From contig NC_088305.1 of NCBI RefSeq assembly GCF_032854445.1, positions 19,145,717 to 19,209,716 on the forward strand: a stretch of 64,000 nt of DNA, written 5' to 3'. The notes beneath the pieces are model-generated. The model was not told the origin of the DNA and searched no databases. It saw only the letters and a program-made list of their open reading frames with translations. The translations under genes and the position numbers were made by a program. Source of the DNA: Liolophura sinensis. Lineage: Eukaryota > Mollusca > Polyplacophora > Chitonida > Chitonidae. This document shows positions 36,601-51,600 of the stretch, in pieces (the first letter of the stretch is position 1; each line of letters begins with the position of its first letter).

Positions 36601-39600
36601 CAGTATACGTAACCACAGCCCTGCACAGCCTGGCTGTCACAGTATACATGACCACAGCCATGCAGAGCTAAATTAATGCATACTCCATACGCTAGTCATG
36701 AACAAAATATTACATCCAATAGTGTAAGCCATTTTGGTTGCAGAGAAGTTGAAGACGCTGTTCACCTGAGATTTGTCTGGGTTAATTCCATCTGCGGATC
36801 CGTGGTAGAGATAAACAGCACCCTGCTCTTCCTCACCGTCATATGGGGCACCCACAGCGATGTCTGTCCACAAACATACATGACAGAGTCACAACAAAGT
36901 CCACAATGTGATCACAACAACATGACAGGAAAAGTTCAATCTGAAAACACTGGCCAAAATGTTTTCCGGGTTGTTTTTGAGTTCATACAGCCTGCGTTGA
37001 TTTTGAATTTTATCCATTTATTTGATTGGTGTGTTACGCCTTACTCAAGCCTATTTCTCTCATACAACGGTAGTCAGCATTGTCGTTGGAGGAAACCAGG
37101 CAGACCCTGGGGAATACCCACGACCATGCACAGGTTGCTGTCAGACATAAGAGGATGCCAGCATGAGCTGGACTTGAACACATTGGTGAGATGCTCCTGG
37201 GTCATTACACCGCACTGGTGTGCTAACCTCCTCAGCAACGAAGGCCCCTACATTGATTTGAAGAAAGCATTGCCCGAATTGCTTTTGAGGACGTATGGCC
37301 CGAGTTCATTTTGAAGACGTATACTTTGGGTTGATGATGAGATTGTACATGTACAGCCTGCTTGGGTTAATTTTTCACTTTACAGCATGTATTCATTTAT
37401 TTATTTGATGGGTGTTTACGCCGTACTCAAGAATATTTCACTTATACAATGGTGGCCAGCAGCATGGTGGGGGGAAACCGGGCAGAGCCCTGGGGGAGTT
37501 CCACAACCATCCGCAGGTAGCTGAAAGACCTTCCCACATTCGGCCGGAGAGGAAGCCAGGAAGAAGCAACTGAATTGATTGAAGGCTCCTGGGTCATTGT
37601 GACGTGCTGGCGTGCTAACCCCCTCAGCCACGGAGACCCTGACAACACATAAGAATGATTCCCACCTTCATATCCATCCAGGTTAATGTCTCCCATGTGT
37701 GCCAGCGCCAGACCAAACCGTGCTTTACTCTTTGGCCCGTCCACAACGCTGCTTTCTACGAACCGTTTTGCTCCCTGGAAAATTATTGATGGAAAATCCT
37801 GATTTAATTTTAAATTCTTCAAATTCTTCTTGAAAAGGAAAGAAAATATTGACATGTAGTTTATGGAACACCTTTAAAAACTGTCCATGGAAATAGTTTG
37901 CTTTACTTCTTGTTCAATGGAATAAAACGGATTTGAAACACTGGATGTTAAAGTCACCTTACCACAGCTGGCATACTGAGGGACTTCTGCAGTCAAATGC
38001 ATATGCGTATAGACCTACATGTATGAATGAATTAATGGAATATACCTTGAAACAAACTATTTCAACCCAAAATTATGGTTGTGAGTTCAATACCAAGTGG
38101 GTCACAGGAGGTTTACCATCTGATAGCTTAGAAACATATGAAAAACCATCATAAAAACATTTTGCATTTCAAAGTTTAATGGTTTTTCAGCTGATACATA
38201 TTTAAGTTTTATGTTTCCATCCCTTTTTCTCGCAGAGTTAAGCTTGAAGCTACATGTATGTTGTACCATTCATGTTTTTTTTCTTCCTGATAGGGAAGGA
38301 CAAAGGAAAGAGAACACCAGAAGGAGCCGGGGCAATGACTTAAGTACCTGCAGACAACCCTCATGGAGAGAAGTTCTGAGCAAAAAACCCTAAATTTGAA
38401 GCGCAAACTCATTCACCAAGATTACGGGTAACTATATCTTCCCTTGTATGATTCATCCTGGTAACCTTGGGTCCAGTATTTTTCTGAAGTTGTTTGTGCC
38501 GAAACTGGACAGTCTGACAAAGTTTTATGATCGTACCAGATACCAGTTTGCACGTAAAACTTCATCAGACTGTACAGTTTTGGCACAAACAACTTAATGA
38601 GATCTAAAATTAGTATTTTTAAAGTGAAAAATTTTTTCTTGCGCGCTTTTGAAGATGCATTTTAACATACCAAAATGAAAGTGAAACCACTGTAATCACA
38701 TGTAGGCAGGAAAGTTTTCCCACTGTAGCAGTCTTAAAAAGCCAGCAAGGGCCTCATATCTTGAATGGTTTTGAACATACATGCAAATAACATACCAGTT
38801 CATCATGAGTTCTCATGCGTGAAATTCTGAAGAATACTTTTTTTCTTCACGCTTTTTATTTTCCTAAACCTCTTTCTGGCTGATACTTGACCAATTTGAG
38901 ATATGAATTGTTGGACTTCCTGCGACTTAAACTTAAGGCGTACTTTTTCTCTGTAAACCAGCCTTCGTACCTTTTTGCTGTATTTTTCTTGGTAGAAGAC
39001 ATAGATTCTGCCTCGCTCGTATGAGTGGGATGTGAACACTGAAAACAATGGCGCTCCCACAACAATGTCATCCGCTCTGAAGAAGAAAAATAATAACATA
39101 GCCCTTTTAATACAACAATGATTGTGGTTGCTGTGAGTTCAAATCCAGCTCATGCTGACTTCCTCTCCAGCCATATGTGGGAAGGTCTGCCAGCAGCCTG
39201 CAGATGGTTGTGGTTACCCCCGGGCTTTGCCTGGTTTCCTTCCACTTTAACGTTTGCCGCCATCGTATAAGTGAAACATCCTTGAGTATAGCGTAAAACA
39301 CCAATCAAATAAAAATAAATGAATACAACAATGTTCCCAAACATCGTCATCTGCTGTGAGCAATAACAGCAATCCTACCTGTGGGATCATCTCTGCTATT
39401 ATTTCAACAATTCTTTATAATAAGTGACAAATCAAACATGATTTACTCTAATTCCTCAACCTTTTGCCATATCAAATAGCAACTTTCTGTGCGATTTATG
39501 TACTTTTTAAATTCAATTTTGGATACAAAATTGAAGGCCAATTTCAGGGCTTTACAAGATGTATAATTTCACCCGTCCACACAAAATAATGTTAAAAGGC

Positions 39601-42600
39601 TGGAGAATTACATTGTGGGTACTGACAAATATATCATCAAAATATATTCAGGATGTCCAAATACTGACACCTAATTTGCATTTTTCCATATTTGGCATTA
39701 CAACAGACCAATGATATTTACGTATGATTGGTGTTTTACACTGTACTCAGATATATTTCACTCATACGGCTGTGGTCAACATTAGGGTGGGAGGAAACCG
39801 GACAGAACCCTGAGGAAACCCACGACCATGCACAGGTTGATCAACCCAATGATACTGCTTGGCAATCTCACACCATAGCAGGGTCAAGTCTAATTTTAAC
39901 ATGGGGTGGTATATAAGATATAGGTAGCTAATCATAAAATAGCACCAGACTATTCTTCTGTGTTATGTTACTGGTTGGCATTGGAGGGCAACTATTGCAA
40001 AACTACCAATATTCTGTCAGAGCTGGTTGGCGCACGATTGCAGCATAATGACCCAGGAGCCTCTCACCAATGTGAGTTCAAGTCCAGATCATGCTGGCTT
40101 CCTCTCCTGCCGTATGTGGGAAGTTAGACCAGCAACCTGCAGATGGTCGTGGGATTTCCCCCGGGCTCTGCCCGGTTTCCTCCCACCATAATGCTGGCCG
40201 GCATCGTATAAGTGAAACATTCTTGAGTACGGCATAAAATGCCAATCAAATAAATTAATAAATGCTATTCTGTCAGTAGTTTTATCTACACATGAATACT
40301 GTCATGTTAAAAGATGTACAGTAGCTCCACTATGCTGTAAAGTGGTGACGTCACTTTGTTCTGGGACATCGCTCAACTGTCATAATAACGAAAACTGCTT
40401 ATTCATTATGGTAAGCGCTACCGTGCTACAGGACCCTTGTCCGCGCCTGTTCTTATGGAAGCCGGATGAGGCCATGACCTCCTTCACATGCTTAACTCAA
40501 ACCAAAAACAGCGATATTTGAACGACACTATATTAAGTCGAGATTCAGCGTTGCCAAGAGATGTGAGTCTCATTAGATGGTCACTTCCCCTAAGATTAGA
40601 TGGAAAGTTTACGTGTTCCAGTTGAGATTAGTGTAAAATGCTCTTCCTGAACTGAGTTGCAAATTAAGCTTGGAGAATCAGATGGATCATTAAAGGGGAG
40701 ATCGCAACATTCTGCCAACATGATCAAAAGTCGAAAATCAAATAATACTTCTTGCAAGATTTCGTCCAGGTTCTAACAAGATAGGTAAAGAATGGAGTCT
40801 TGAAGGACATATGTTTCATTCGACAATGCAAGATTCTTTCCTCCCAAGATAATGCTGGCCACCCATCATATAAGTGAAATATTTTTGAGTACAGCATAAA
40901 ACACCAATCAAATAAATAAATAAATAAATATGTTGTATTACCTGTATATAAAACCACTTACCCATCCCCATTCAGGTCTGCCACCGCCACTGAATAGCCA
41001 AAATATGACCCCATCTGACGAGAGAAAAACAAACACCCCATAAACTTTCCATACGTTTTGCATTTGCAAAAAACAAGCAAATGTTGGGACGATGCAATGG
41101 TTTCAAAGCACGTAATTCAGTGGTTAACAAAAGTGTACAGAAAATTCAATTAAAGTTATTGTATATACCATAACATTTTATATAATCTGTATGTTTTGTC
41201 TGCCCTTGAATCCAGCTCTTGCTGGATCTGCTGGGGCTTTAGGTCAGGATGTTAGTCTGGTACCTAGCGAGTTTTGTCTAGTACCTGGCAAATTTTGTCT
41301 GGTACCTGGCAAGTTTTGTCTGGTACCTGGCAAACACGCGCCAGTCTACATGTACTTCACCCATAATCATTGTTACATGAACAATGCTTAAGTATGGCAT
41401 TAAACACCAATTAAATAAGTACACCAACAATGACAATACTTTATGTCAACAATTTTACATACACATACCTCATCCCCAGAGATGGCCATTTTGTCCAGAT
41501 GTCAACATGATAACCTGCACATACCTCATCCCTAGAGATGGCCATTTTGTCCAGAGGTCAACATGATAACCTGCACACACCTCATCTCCAGAGATGGCCA
41601 TTTTGTCCAGATGTCGACATGATAACCTGCACATACCTCATCCCCAGAGATGGCCATGTTGTCCAGCTGTCAACACAATAACCTGCACATACCTCATCCC
41701 CAGAGATGGCCATTTTGTCCAGATGTCAATATGATAATATGTGCGTACCTGATCTCCAGAAATATTCTGTATGATGGTGAGATTTTGATTGAACAGTGAC
41801 ACCTAAAAAGAAAAGTTGGCTGGACTGAGTGATTGGTTCAGATAAAATGGTACTTTAACCACCTGAGAAATATCTAAGGTGCTTGCTCAGAAATACTATT
41901 CTGAATTTGCTTGTTCAAAAGTGTTGTAAAAATTACAAAAAAAAAACAGGTACAACAGCAGTCAAATCAAAAATATAGACCACTCAACAATTTAGCACAT
42001 AAATACAGAAGTCGAAAATAACTTCAGTTTTACAGGAGGTTTAGACCAACGGGGAGTAGGAAATTTAGATTTTGATACATGCAATCCCTCGCCTCTATAC
42101 ATTTTCAAGGGACTTTGTACATGTATTTGTCTTAACATGGATTCTAATACTCTAAAGAGACGAGAAGGTCGTGAATTTGGTCATTTACACACATGTAGGG
42201 CATCAACAAGGGAACATCCCCCTTGTCTTATAGTGCAAAACCAGAGCTTATTAAATGTAGTATTTTTTGAAATAGCACTCTTAACATTTACCTTAACTTT
42301 CATTTTATATTATACGCTATGCACTAAGTCGTGAATTTTGTAATTTATGGTATTTAATATGTACAAAGAGAATCGACAACAGAACATTCCCCTTGCGTTA
42401 TGGTGATTTACATGTATGCAAAACCTGAGCTCAGGACTTCTTCAGATACCACCCCTGAACACTGATTCCAATGCACAAGAAGCCTATAAAGTCATGAATT
42501 TTGATTTGGATTCAGTGTTATTGCTTTGTACAGGAAAGGTAAACACGTAGAAGAGCACTTACCTTCCCCTGTAGCTTGCTACCTCTGGGCACACCCACAA

Positions 42601-45600
42601 CGTAATCTGTCAGAACAGAATCCAAATGTAAGCAGTGTTATTGATGCTGTCTGTTGTGAGTTCAAGTCCAGCTCATGCTGGCTTCCAGATGTTTTTCAAA
42701 TGTTTTGTAGACTACCGTTCTCAAGGCCTTGGTGGCAATAAGCTGTACATAAGCTGTCCTTAGCACTAATACGGATCTTCATGTACACTTACATGTACAC
42801 TTACTTCATGTACACTTACATGTACACTTACTGCATGCACACTTACATGTACACTTACTTCAAACACACTTACATGTACACTTACTTCATGTACACTTAC
42901 ATGTACACTTACTTCATGTGCACTTACATCATGGACACTTACATGTACACTTACTTCATGCACACTTACATGCACACTTACTTCATGTACACTTACATGT
43001 ACACTTACTTCCTGTACACTTCACGCACACTTACATGTACACTTTCTTCATGTACACTTACTGCATGCACACTTACATGTACACTTACTTCATACACACT
43101 TACAATTACACTTACTGCATGTACACTTACATGTACACTTACTTCATGTACACTTACTTCATGAACACTTACATGTACACTTACTTCATGCACACTTACA
43201 TGTACACTTACTTCATGTACACTTACATGTACACTTACTTCATGTACACTTACATGACTGCCATAGCAATGGAGAATTTCCTTCCAGCATAATACTGGCT
43301 GTCAGCGTATATGTGAAATATTCTTGAGTACGACATAAAACATCAATCAAACAAATAAACAAATCGTACATGAGAAATATTCTTGGATATGATGTTAAAT
43401 GCTAGTAAAATAAATCATAATTTTGATGTGACATAATGCAGTTTCATCAAGTTCAAGCATCACAAAAAAAAATGAAAAACATGTAAGAACATCTGAGATT
43501 TACCATCTGATTCGTCTCCGGTGAACTCCCCGACTGCACTTGAAAACCCTGCACAAGTAAACAAGCAAGAACCATAAATCAACTCTACAGGAAATTATGT
43601 AGTCATCATTTCAAAGCAGGTGCAATAGCTTTTCACTTTGTGCACAGAACTGATTATTACATGTAAAGTGAATGAACAAAATAACCCAGACATGAAATGG
43701 CTTGCTGGGAAGAGTTGGATGGGGTACCGGTGGGGAGCTTATAGTGATCTGCTGATTACCTGACTTTCAATTTTGTCCAATTCCAGGAATCCTACTTTAC
43801 TTGGAAAAGTGAGGTTTTTTTGTTAGGTTTGTTTAGAAAGTAGGCTGATATCTTACTGGAACTCTTCATGCACATGTAATCTAATTTCAGCAGCAAAAAG
43901 AAATATTTTTATGACTTTTATTTTTGTTAGGTTTGTTTAGAAAGTAGGCTGATATCTTACTGGAACTCTTCATGCACATGTAATCTAATTTCAGCAGCAA
44001 AAAGAAATATTTTTATGACTTTTATTTTTTTTAGGTTTCTTTAGAAAGTAGGCTGATATCTTACTGGAACTCTTCATGCACATGTAATCTAATTTCAGCA
44101 GCAAAAAGAAATATTTTTATGACTTTTATTTTTTTTAGGTTTCTTTAGAAAGTAGGCTGATATCTTACTGGAACTCTTCATGCACATGTAATCTAATTTC
44201 AGCAGCAAAAAGAAATATTTTTATGACTTTTATTTTTTTTAGGTTTCTTTAGAAAGTTGGCTGATATCTTACTGGAACTCTTCATGCACATGTAATCTAA
44301 TTTCAGCAGCAAAAAGAAATATTTTTATGACTTTTATTTTTTTTAGGTTTCTTTAGAAAGTTGGCTGATATCTTACTGGAACTCTTCATGCACATGTAAT
44401 CTAATTTCAGCAGCAAAAAGAAATATTTTTATGACTTTTATTTTTTTTAGGTTTCTTTAGAAAGTTGGCTGATATCTTACTGGAACTCTTCATGTACATG
44501 TAATCTAATTTCAGCAGCAAAAAGAAATATTTTTATGACTTTTATTTTTTTTAGGTTTCTTTAGAAAGTTGGCTGATATCTTACTGGAACTCTTCATGCA
44601 CATGTAATCTAATTTCAGCAGCAAAAAGAAATATTTTTATGACTTTTATTTTTTTTAGGTTTCTTTAGAAAGTTGGCTGATATCTTACTGGAACTCTTCA
44701 TGCACATGTAATCTAATTTCAGCAGCAAAAAGAAATATTTTTATGACTTTTATTTTTTTTAGGTTTCTTTAGAAAGTTGGCTGATATCTTACTGGAACTC
44801 TTCATGCACATGTAATCTAATTTCAGCAGCAAAAAGAAATATTTTTATGACTTTTATTTTTTTTAGGTTTCTTTAGAAAGTTGGCTGATATCTTACTGGA
44901 ACTCTTCATGCACATGTAATCTAATTTCAGCAGCAAAAAGAAATATTTTTATGACTTTTATTTTTTTTAGGTTTCTTTAGAGAGTTGGCTGATATCTTTC
45001 TGGAACTCTTCATGCACATGTAATCTAATTTCAGCAGCAAAAAGAAATATTTTTATGACTTTTATTTTTGTTACGTTTCTTTAGAAAGTAGGCTGATATC
45101 TTACTGGAACTCTTCATGCACATGTAATCTAATTTCAGCAGCAAAAAGAAATATTTTTATGACTTTTATTTTTTTTAGGTTTCTTTAGAAAGTTGGCTGA
45201 TATCTTACTGGAACTCTTCATGCACATGTAATCTAATTTCAGCAGCAAAAAGAAATATTTTTATGACTTTTATTTTTGTTAGGTTTCTTTAGAAAGTAGG
45301 CTGATATCTTACTGGAACTCTTCATGCACATGTAATCTAATTTCAGCAGCAAAAAGAAATATTTTTATGACTTTTATTTTTTTTAGGTTTGTTTAGAAAG
45401 TTGGCTGATATCTTACTGGAACTCTTCATGCACATGTAATCTAATTTCAGCAGCAAAAAGAAATATTTTTATGACTTTTATTTTTGTTAGGTTTGTTTAG
45501 AAAGTAGGCTGATATCTTACTGGAACTCTTCATGCACATGTAATCTAATATTTAATGACTTTTATTTTCCTCTAAAAATGTACATATTTCCGTGAATTTT

Positions 45601-48600
45601 CACAGCAGTTACATGGAGTTAGTCTTAATGCCTATTTTCTGTCGAACATGCATGAACACATAATATCTCTAATCACCAACAGATCCCAGAAATTAAATTT
45701 GGTAGCAAGGCTACTAAAGAGCTCGCTTGTAGTAGACACATGAATGCAAAACTTCAGCTCAATATACAAAATGCGGCCGTCGTAAATTTTGTAATTCATG
45801 GTATTTAATATGCACACAGAGCATCAGTTGTTGGTATATTACCCTCAAGTTATCATGCTCTACATTTGTGCAAAACCTGAGCTCATTACTTTTCAAGATA
45901 TCACCCCTAACATTTTGTTTAAGATTGCATTCACAGTTATTGGATGCCGACGCCAATGTTTGGGGTATGACATAATAATAATATCTTTATTTATCGAAGA
46001 CAGCTTGGACAATTTACAATGAAACTGTTCTTTCCCAGGACTTTCACAAAGAAAACAATATACAGGAAACATACCTCAGAGTCCAGTCAAAAAAATACAT
46101 CAGTATATCTCAAATCAGACAAACTTTAAAGCATCGTGTAGTTTTTAAAGTGAAGCTACATGTAACACATTCAAACATACAAAAGCACACAACCGTGATT
46201 TCCCCACAATTGTCCCAATCAGCAGGACAAGCAGGGTAGTGAGAGATTTGTTTGATTTGTTTGATTGGCGTTTTACGCCGTACTCAAGAATATTTCACTT
46301 ACACGATGGCGGCAAGCATTATGGTGGGTGGAAACTGGGCAAAGCCCAGGGGAAAACCCATGACCAGCAGCAAGCTGCTGTCAGACCTTCCCACGTACGG
46401 CTGGAGAGGAAGCCAACATGAGCTGGATTTGAACTCATAGAGACCGCATTGGTGAGAGCGGGTATTGAGAGAAAGCACATGAGCTATAAGTGAACTAAGG
46501 ATGCTGTATTCTCAAATACTTTGACATTATTTCACCCAAATGACTATACTTGACATAACCGCTGCCTCAATCAATTTCACATCAGAAATATTTTCACATC
46601 AAATCCAGCAAATGCCTTTGCTTCAGTTATACCCTTTCAATGGTCTTCAACATGATTACTCATTTCCTTTATTAGCAATATGATATCAATTCTGATCCAT
46701 ATTAAGGCTTGCTTCATATAATTTTATGTCTTAAGTTTGGTTTCCTTCGCAGCTAAAGTGGATCTTTTAACAAACTTTTATGCCTTTTTACTGCTTGAAT
46801 AAGACTGGATCTATAGGAGAAAATCCTTGTGGATCCATCTGTCTGTCCTTCACCTTTGACCTTAAAGAAGACAGCAGCAGCTGTTACCAATTCCTCCTCT
46901 GTAACCTGACACTATTAACCAATCAGTGATGTCAATACCCCTAACAGCCCTTCCATTAATCATCTTTCACCCTCTCACTTTACACATACCTGAACATGGT
47001 GGAAAAAAGTTGTTTTAATCAGTTTGGGGTTAATGAATCTCAATAAATTTACCTGCACCGACAATTCAATTAAATTAATCTGTATGAATTAATTTTTTAA
47101 TTAATCCATATAACCCCCCCCACCCCCCAAAAAAAAAGATCACTATCTGTGACAAACTTTTTCCCACAAGTTTACGGACCACTCAATAAAAAGTATGAAA
47201 AGCCAGGAACTACTGGCTGCATCCATGATTTAGATGACAGAACAGGAAATGCCTGCACCCCTAAGTTTCAAAATGGAACAGTCTGTTTCTGCTGCTAGGT
47301 TAAAAACCCCTATCAGAGCCTCCTCTGATCCACAAGCTGGTATCTCCAGTGTTCAGAAAAGAGGGTTACTGTCCAATAACATAGCAGAAATTCCTCACTG
47401 TCAGACAGGGAGAAGATGTTACATGGCCCACAGGGAGTGTCACTCACCAGGATTGTGGTGGGGAAGGGTTGGCCCCTTGGGAGTAATAGGGTGGAGTAGA
47501 AAAGTGAAGGAATAGGGGACTTTTCTGGGCAGTGATGGGTGTCCCTAGGGCCTAAGCAACATTTAACTGCTGCAATACTCTTAACATGAACATCAGGCAG
47601 GCATCATCCCTACAGCTAAGGAATCATTTGATCACTCATGTTCTTTCTGAATATTTTTACACTTTATTAAGAAATAAACTTCCACTGTAATCTACTATAG
47701 AAGGCATTCACTATAGAATGCATCAACATTTCCCTATCACAATGAAAACCAGTCCACTTTTGAATTCATCCACACTTTTCCACATTACAAACCCAATCCA
47801 CTACAGTAGTCATCCACACATTCTTATTACAGAAGCAATCCAATACAGAAGTCTTTCAAACATTTCTACTACAAAATCAATCCACTTAAAAAGTCATCCA
47901 CACTTTACAAAACCAATACACCACAGAAGGCATGCACAATTTCCTATTACAAAATCAATTCACTACACAGGTTATCCACTCTTTCCTATTACAAAATCCA
48001 CCCAATATAAAAGTCATACACACTTCCCTATTACAAAACCCACCCAATATAAAAGTCATACCCACTTCCCTATTACAAAACCCATCCAATACAGAAGTCG
48101 TCCACTTTTTCCTTTTACAAAACCCACTCAATATAAAAGTCATACACACCTCCCTATTGCAAAACCAATCCACTACAGAAGGTGTCCACACTTCCCTGTT
48201 ACACTCCTGCAGCAGTTATATAAATTTTCAAGTCACCATTTTAAACCAGAAATACATCAGAATTGTTTGATTTTGATACTGAAAAAGTTTGTTGAATAAG
48301 ATTAACATATACGGTTATTTTCTCAACGTGTTAAGTATAAATGACCTTTGCTAATACAGATGAAAAAAAATTCTAACCTTAAGCTTAGTATAAAAACCTT
48401 TCATTTCTCAAAGGAACAAGGGACTCCCAACACTCAGGCTTATGTCGATAGTATTTACAAGGTTTGGTACCCAAACCAGAGTTAATAACAATAAATCTTG
48501 AGTATGTCCATAATAACTGGTTTGGTTTGTTTTGTCTGGAATTGTCCTAGACATGCGAGACAGGCTTTATGGAGCTATTAATTCAAGGTGACAACAATAC

Positions 48601-51600
48601 ACTTATATTGTCTCTAGTTAGGATAAGTCATTCTAATCGTGATCAGAATGTCTTGTATGTGTGCACAAGCTTTTAGCCTAACTGAAAATCAGAGCATGAT
48701 TCCACTAAAAAAAAAAAAAACTTGTTTTGGCTAAAATTTAAATTTCATCAAAGATTCCTAGAGTTATTTTTTCAAGTTTTAGGATGATTTGGCCCTCAGG
48801 TATGAGAAGAATACGAGTGAACTCGAAAGATTTCGAGTACATGTGTTTATATTGTACATGACCATAGGATCCTATATGCCTAGGCTGTTCGGAATGCCGA
48901 CCATAACATATACCGGTAGTTGTCATGCTATATGGGTATGAAGTCCTTGGGGGAATAGACTGATATATATTGTGGAGCGGATAGAAAGAAAAAATAGTTA
49001 ATAAATATTAAATCTTAAGATAAACACATAACACATACAGTGTAACATAGCTTACCATTCTGTATTAATTATTAGTGCAACTGGAACTGCCTGCACAAAG
49101 ATCAAATTCAACGTCCGAAAATTCTGAATCTAAAGTCTGGCTAGCGATGTCAGTGTCATAAATCGGAATGTCCACTTTGTCCTCTATGGGTTCAAAATTG
49201 GATACGGCAATATACTTGCTCCTGTGTAGCTAGAGTCCATCTTGAAAATGGCATCATTTTGATGCAAATTCCCAGGTTATACAGGCCAGCTATAGACTTG
49301 GGTTGGCCATCTATGACGTCGCTGAGCGGTAGCGGGGACAGCCAGCTAGGGCAAAAGATCTATTGTTTTGGTGGATTTAAAGGCCTGATTAAATTTCTCA
49401 GAAGCCCGGCTGGTAATATACTGTTTAAACAGGTTATAATCTTTATAATTAGCGTCAGGAGTTAATCTGGACACTAATCCTTTCAGACAATTTTAACGTC
49501 TTGGACCAAACATGCTTAGCATTATGATGACGGCGGTCAAAGTTTTCTTTGCAGAATCATCCCCTGACTTTGACACTTCAGTGTAACAGTCCATAAGGTA
49601 AGAAACAGCAGCCAAGAATCCAAGAGTTAAGCCTTGATCAAGCCAAACCATTTAGGCCTCTCCCCTTTGATCTGAACTTTCCACAAGTCTCTGGGTGGGG
49701 GGAAATAGAGATAGGGCTTGTCATAAACAACAGCACTTCAAGGGAGAGTTCTGTCTCCTAAACAGTAACACTATCAGGTGCAGATCTGCAATGTGGCGAA
49801 ACCTGACCTAATTAATTGTCAGCCTGCTGAGAGGCTTCTGTTTACACTTAAAAACCCTGGGGGAATGCCAGAAGATACACCCCAAGGGGTCACCATTTTA
49901 TATGTGCATGGGGCACCACCCAAGCCATAACCCACCAATCAAACAGCATTTTTCTAATTGGCACCCCAATAAAACACATATAAATCTGTAAGCCAATCCA
50001 ACTGTTCGACACAAGAGTCTGGTACTGTTACAAGGCTTCCCATTGGTCTTGCACCAAACCTGCTGAGTAACACCAAGGTGTCATGTCTGCATCTAGCAAC
50101 TCCAAGAGCTTTATCATAATGGACCCAACAGGCTTCTGCCAAAATGATAACCCATTCAGTGCCAGACAAATTAATTCTGCAGGCTACCAGACCAAAGGTC
50201 ATATATGATCTCACAACTCCACATCTGAGATAAACTTTCTCATAGCTTTCCACCTCCATTGTCTGGCTCCTGCCTTCAACAGATAAGATTCCAATAAACC
50301 CTGCTGAATGCCTGTGGAGAGCAGAGGGAGGGGGATGGGGGTCAGGCCAATGCAATGCTGCTCTAACCTTATGTAAATACCATCACACCTGGCAGGTACA
50401 TTCACTGAGCCAAATCGGAAGGTGGCCTACTTTTTAATCCTGTAAGGTGGTGCTAGTGTGAAGTAGGAGCACAAGCCATTGTAACGTCAAGAAAGACTGT
50501 GGAACAACGTGACAATGTATCAATTTGTACAGTAGCGTCGTTCTGCCTATTGTGAGGTCATCATGATGAGCTGGGAAACGAATATTGGAAGTCATTAAAA
50601 TGGCGCCCAGTTCCCAATGCCGAGCAGTTGACAGGTCCCCATATACTGCCTTACAGTACAAGTCAGCTTAGAGAAAGTTTCTGAAGTCTGTAATAGTGTA
50701 CCAATACATACATGTACACACACACACACACACCCACACACATATATATATTATAGTGGAATAAAATAACAAGTGAGCATTTCGCAATTCTACATCTTTG
50801 CATTTTGACTGCAGCTGCAATGCTGCGACCATGGGAAGGGCCTGGGGTATACAATGAAGTGGATCCTCTTTTATTATTTGTATGATTTATTCATTTATTT
50901 GATTGGTGTTTTACGCCGTACTCAAGGTTATTTCACTTATACGATGGAAGCCAGCATTATGGCAGAGCCCAGAGGAAAACCCGACGACCAGCCACAGGTT
51001 TCTGGCAGACCTTCCCACGTATGGCCAGAGAGGAAGTCAGCATGGGCTGGACTTGAACTCGCATCGACAGCATTGGTCATTGCTCCCCAACCGCCTGGAT
51101 CATTGCACTGTAACCTCCTGGGTCACTGCATCGCAATAGCATACTAACCCCCTTGGCCACTATTATTTATATAAAGGTGAAACGCCAGGATTTCCTTCAT
51201 TGATAAAAGTGATGTCTAACTCGCTCAGTAAGATATCATTTTTGTTATTACACACCCAGATGCCATGACGACAAAAAAAACCCTCCCAAAAAAAACACTT
51301 TGGTTTAGGACTTTCCAATCCTAGCTCAGCCGAATGATGTTCTAATGTAAGTTCAGTCAACTTTAATATTCTTACATCACGCAACAAGACACGATATCAT
51401 ACAAGACGTCACGCTATGTACACAAGTCTGCGTATAAGGCCTACAGCTAAAAACATTGCTTAAACTTGTTCAAAATACACAAAATCACGATATTGTCAAA
51501 ATATAAATAATAACGTTTCGAGGGTTATCATTTTCACCTTTTCCAAAAATATTTATGCTATTCAACCTTCACTGTGCAATTCTGTCCATATTCTCTACAT

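Noticed and set aside
35772-36676. Four frames of 266-299 codons on both strands
   Set aside because: Product of a 39-bp stop-free tandem repeat; no splice or domain evidence.
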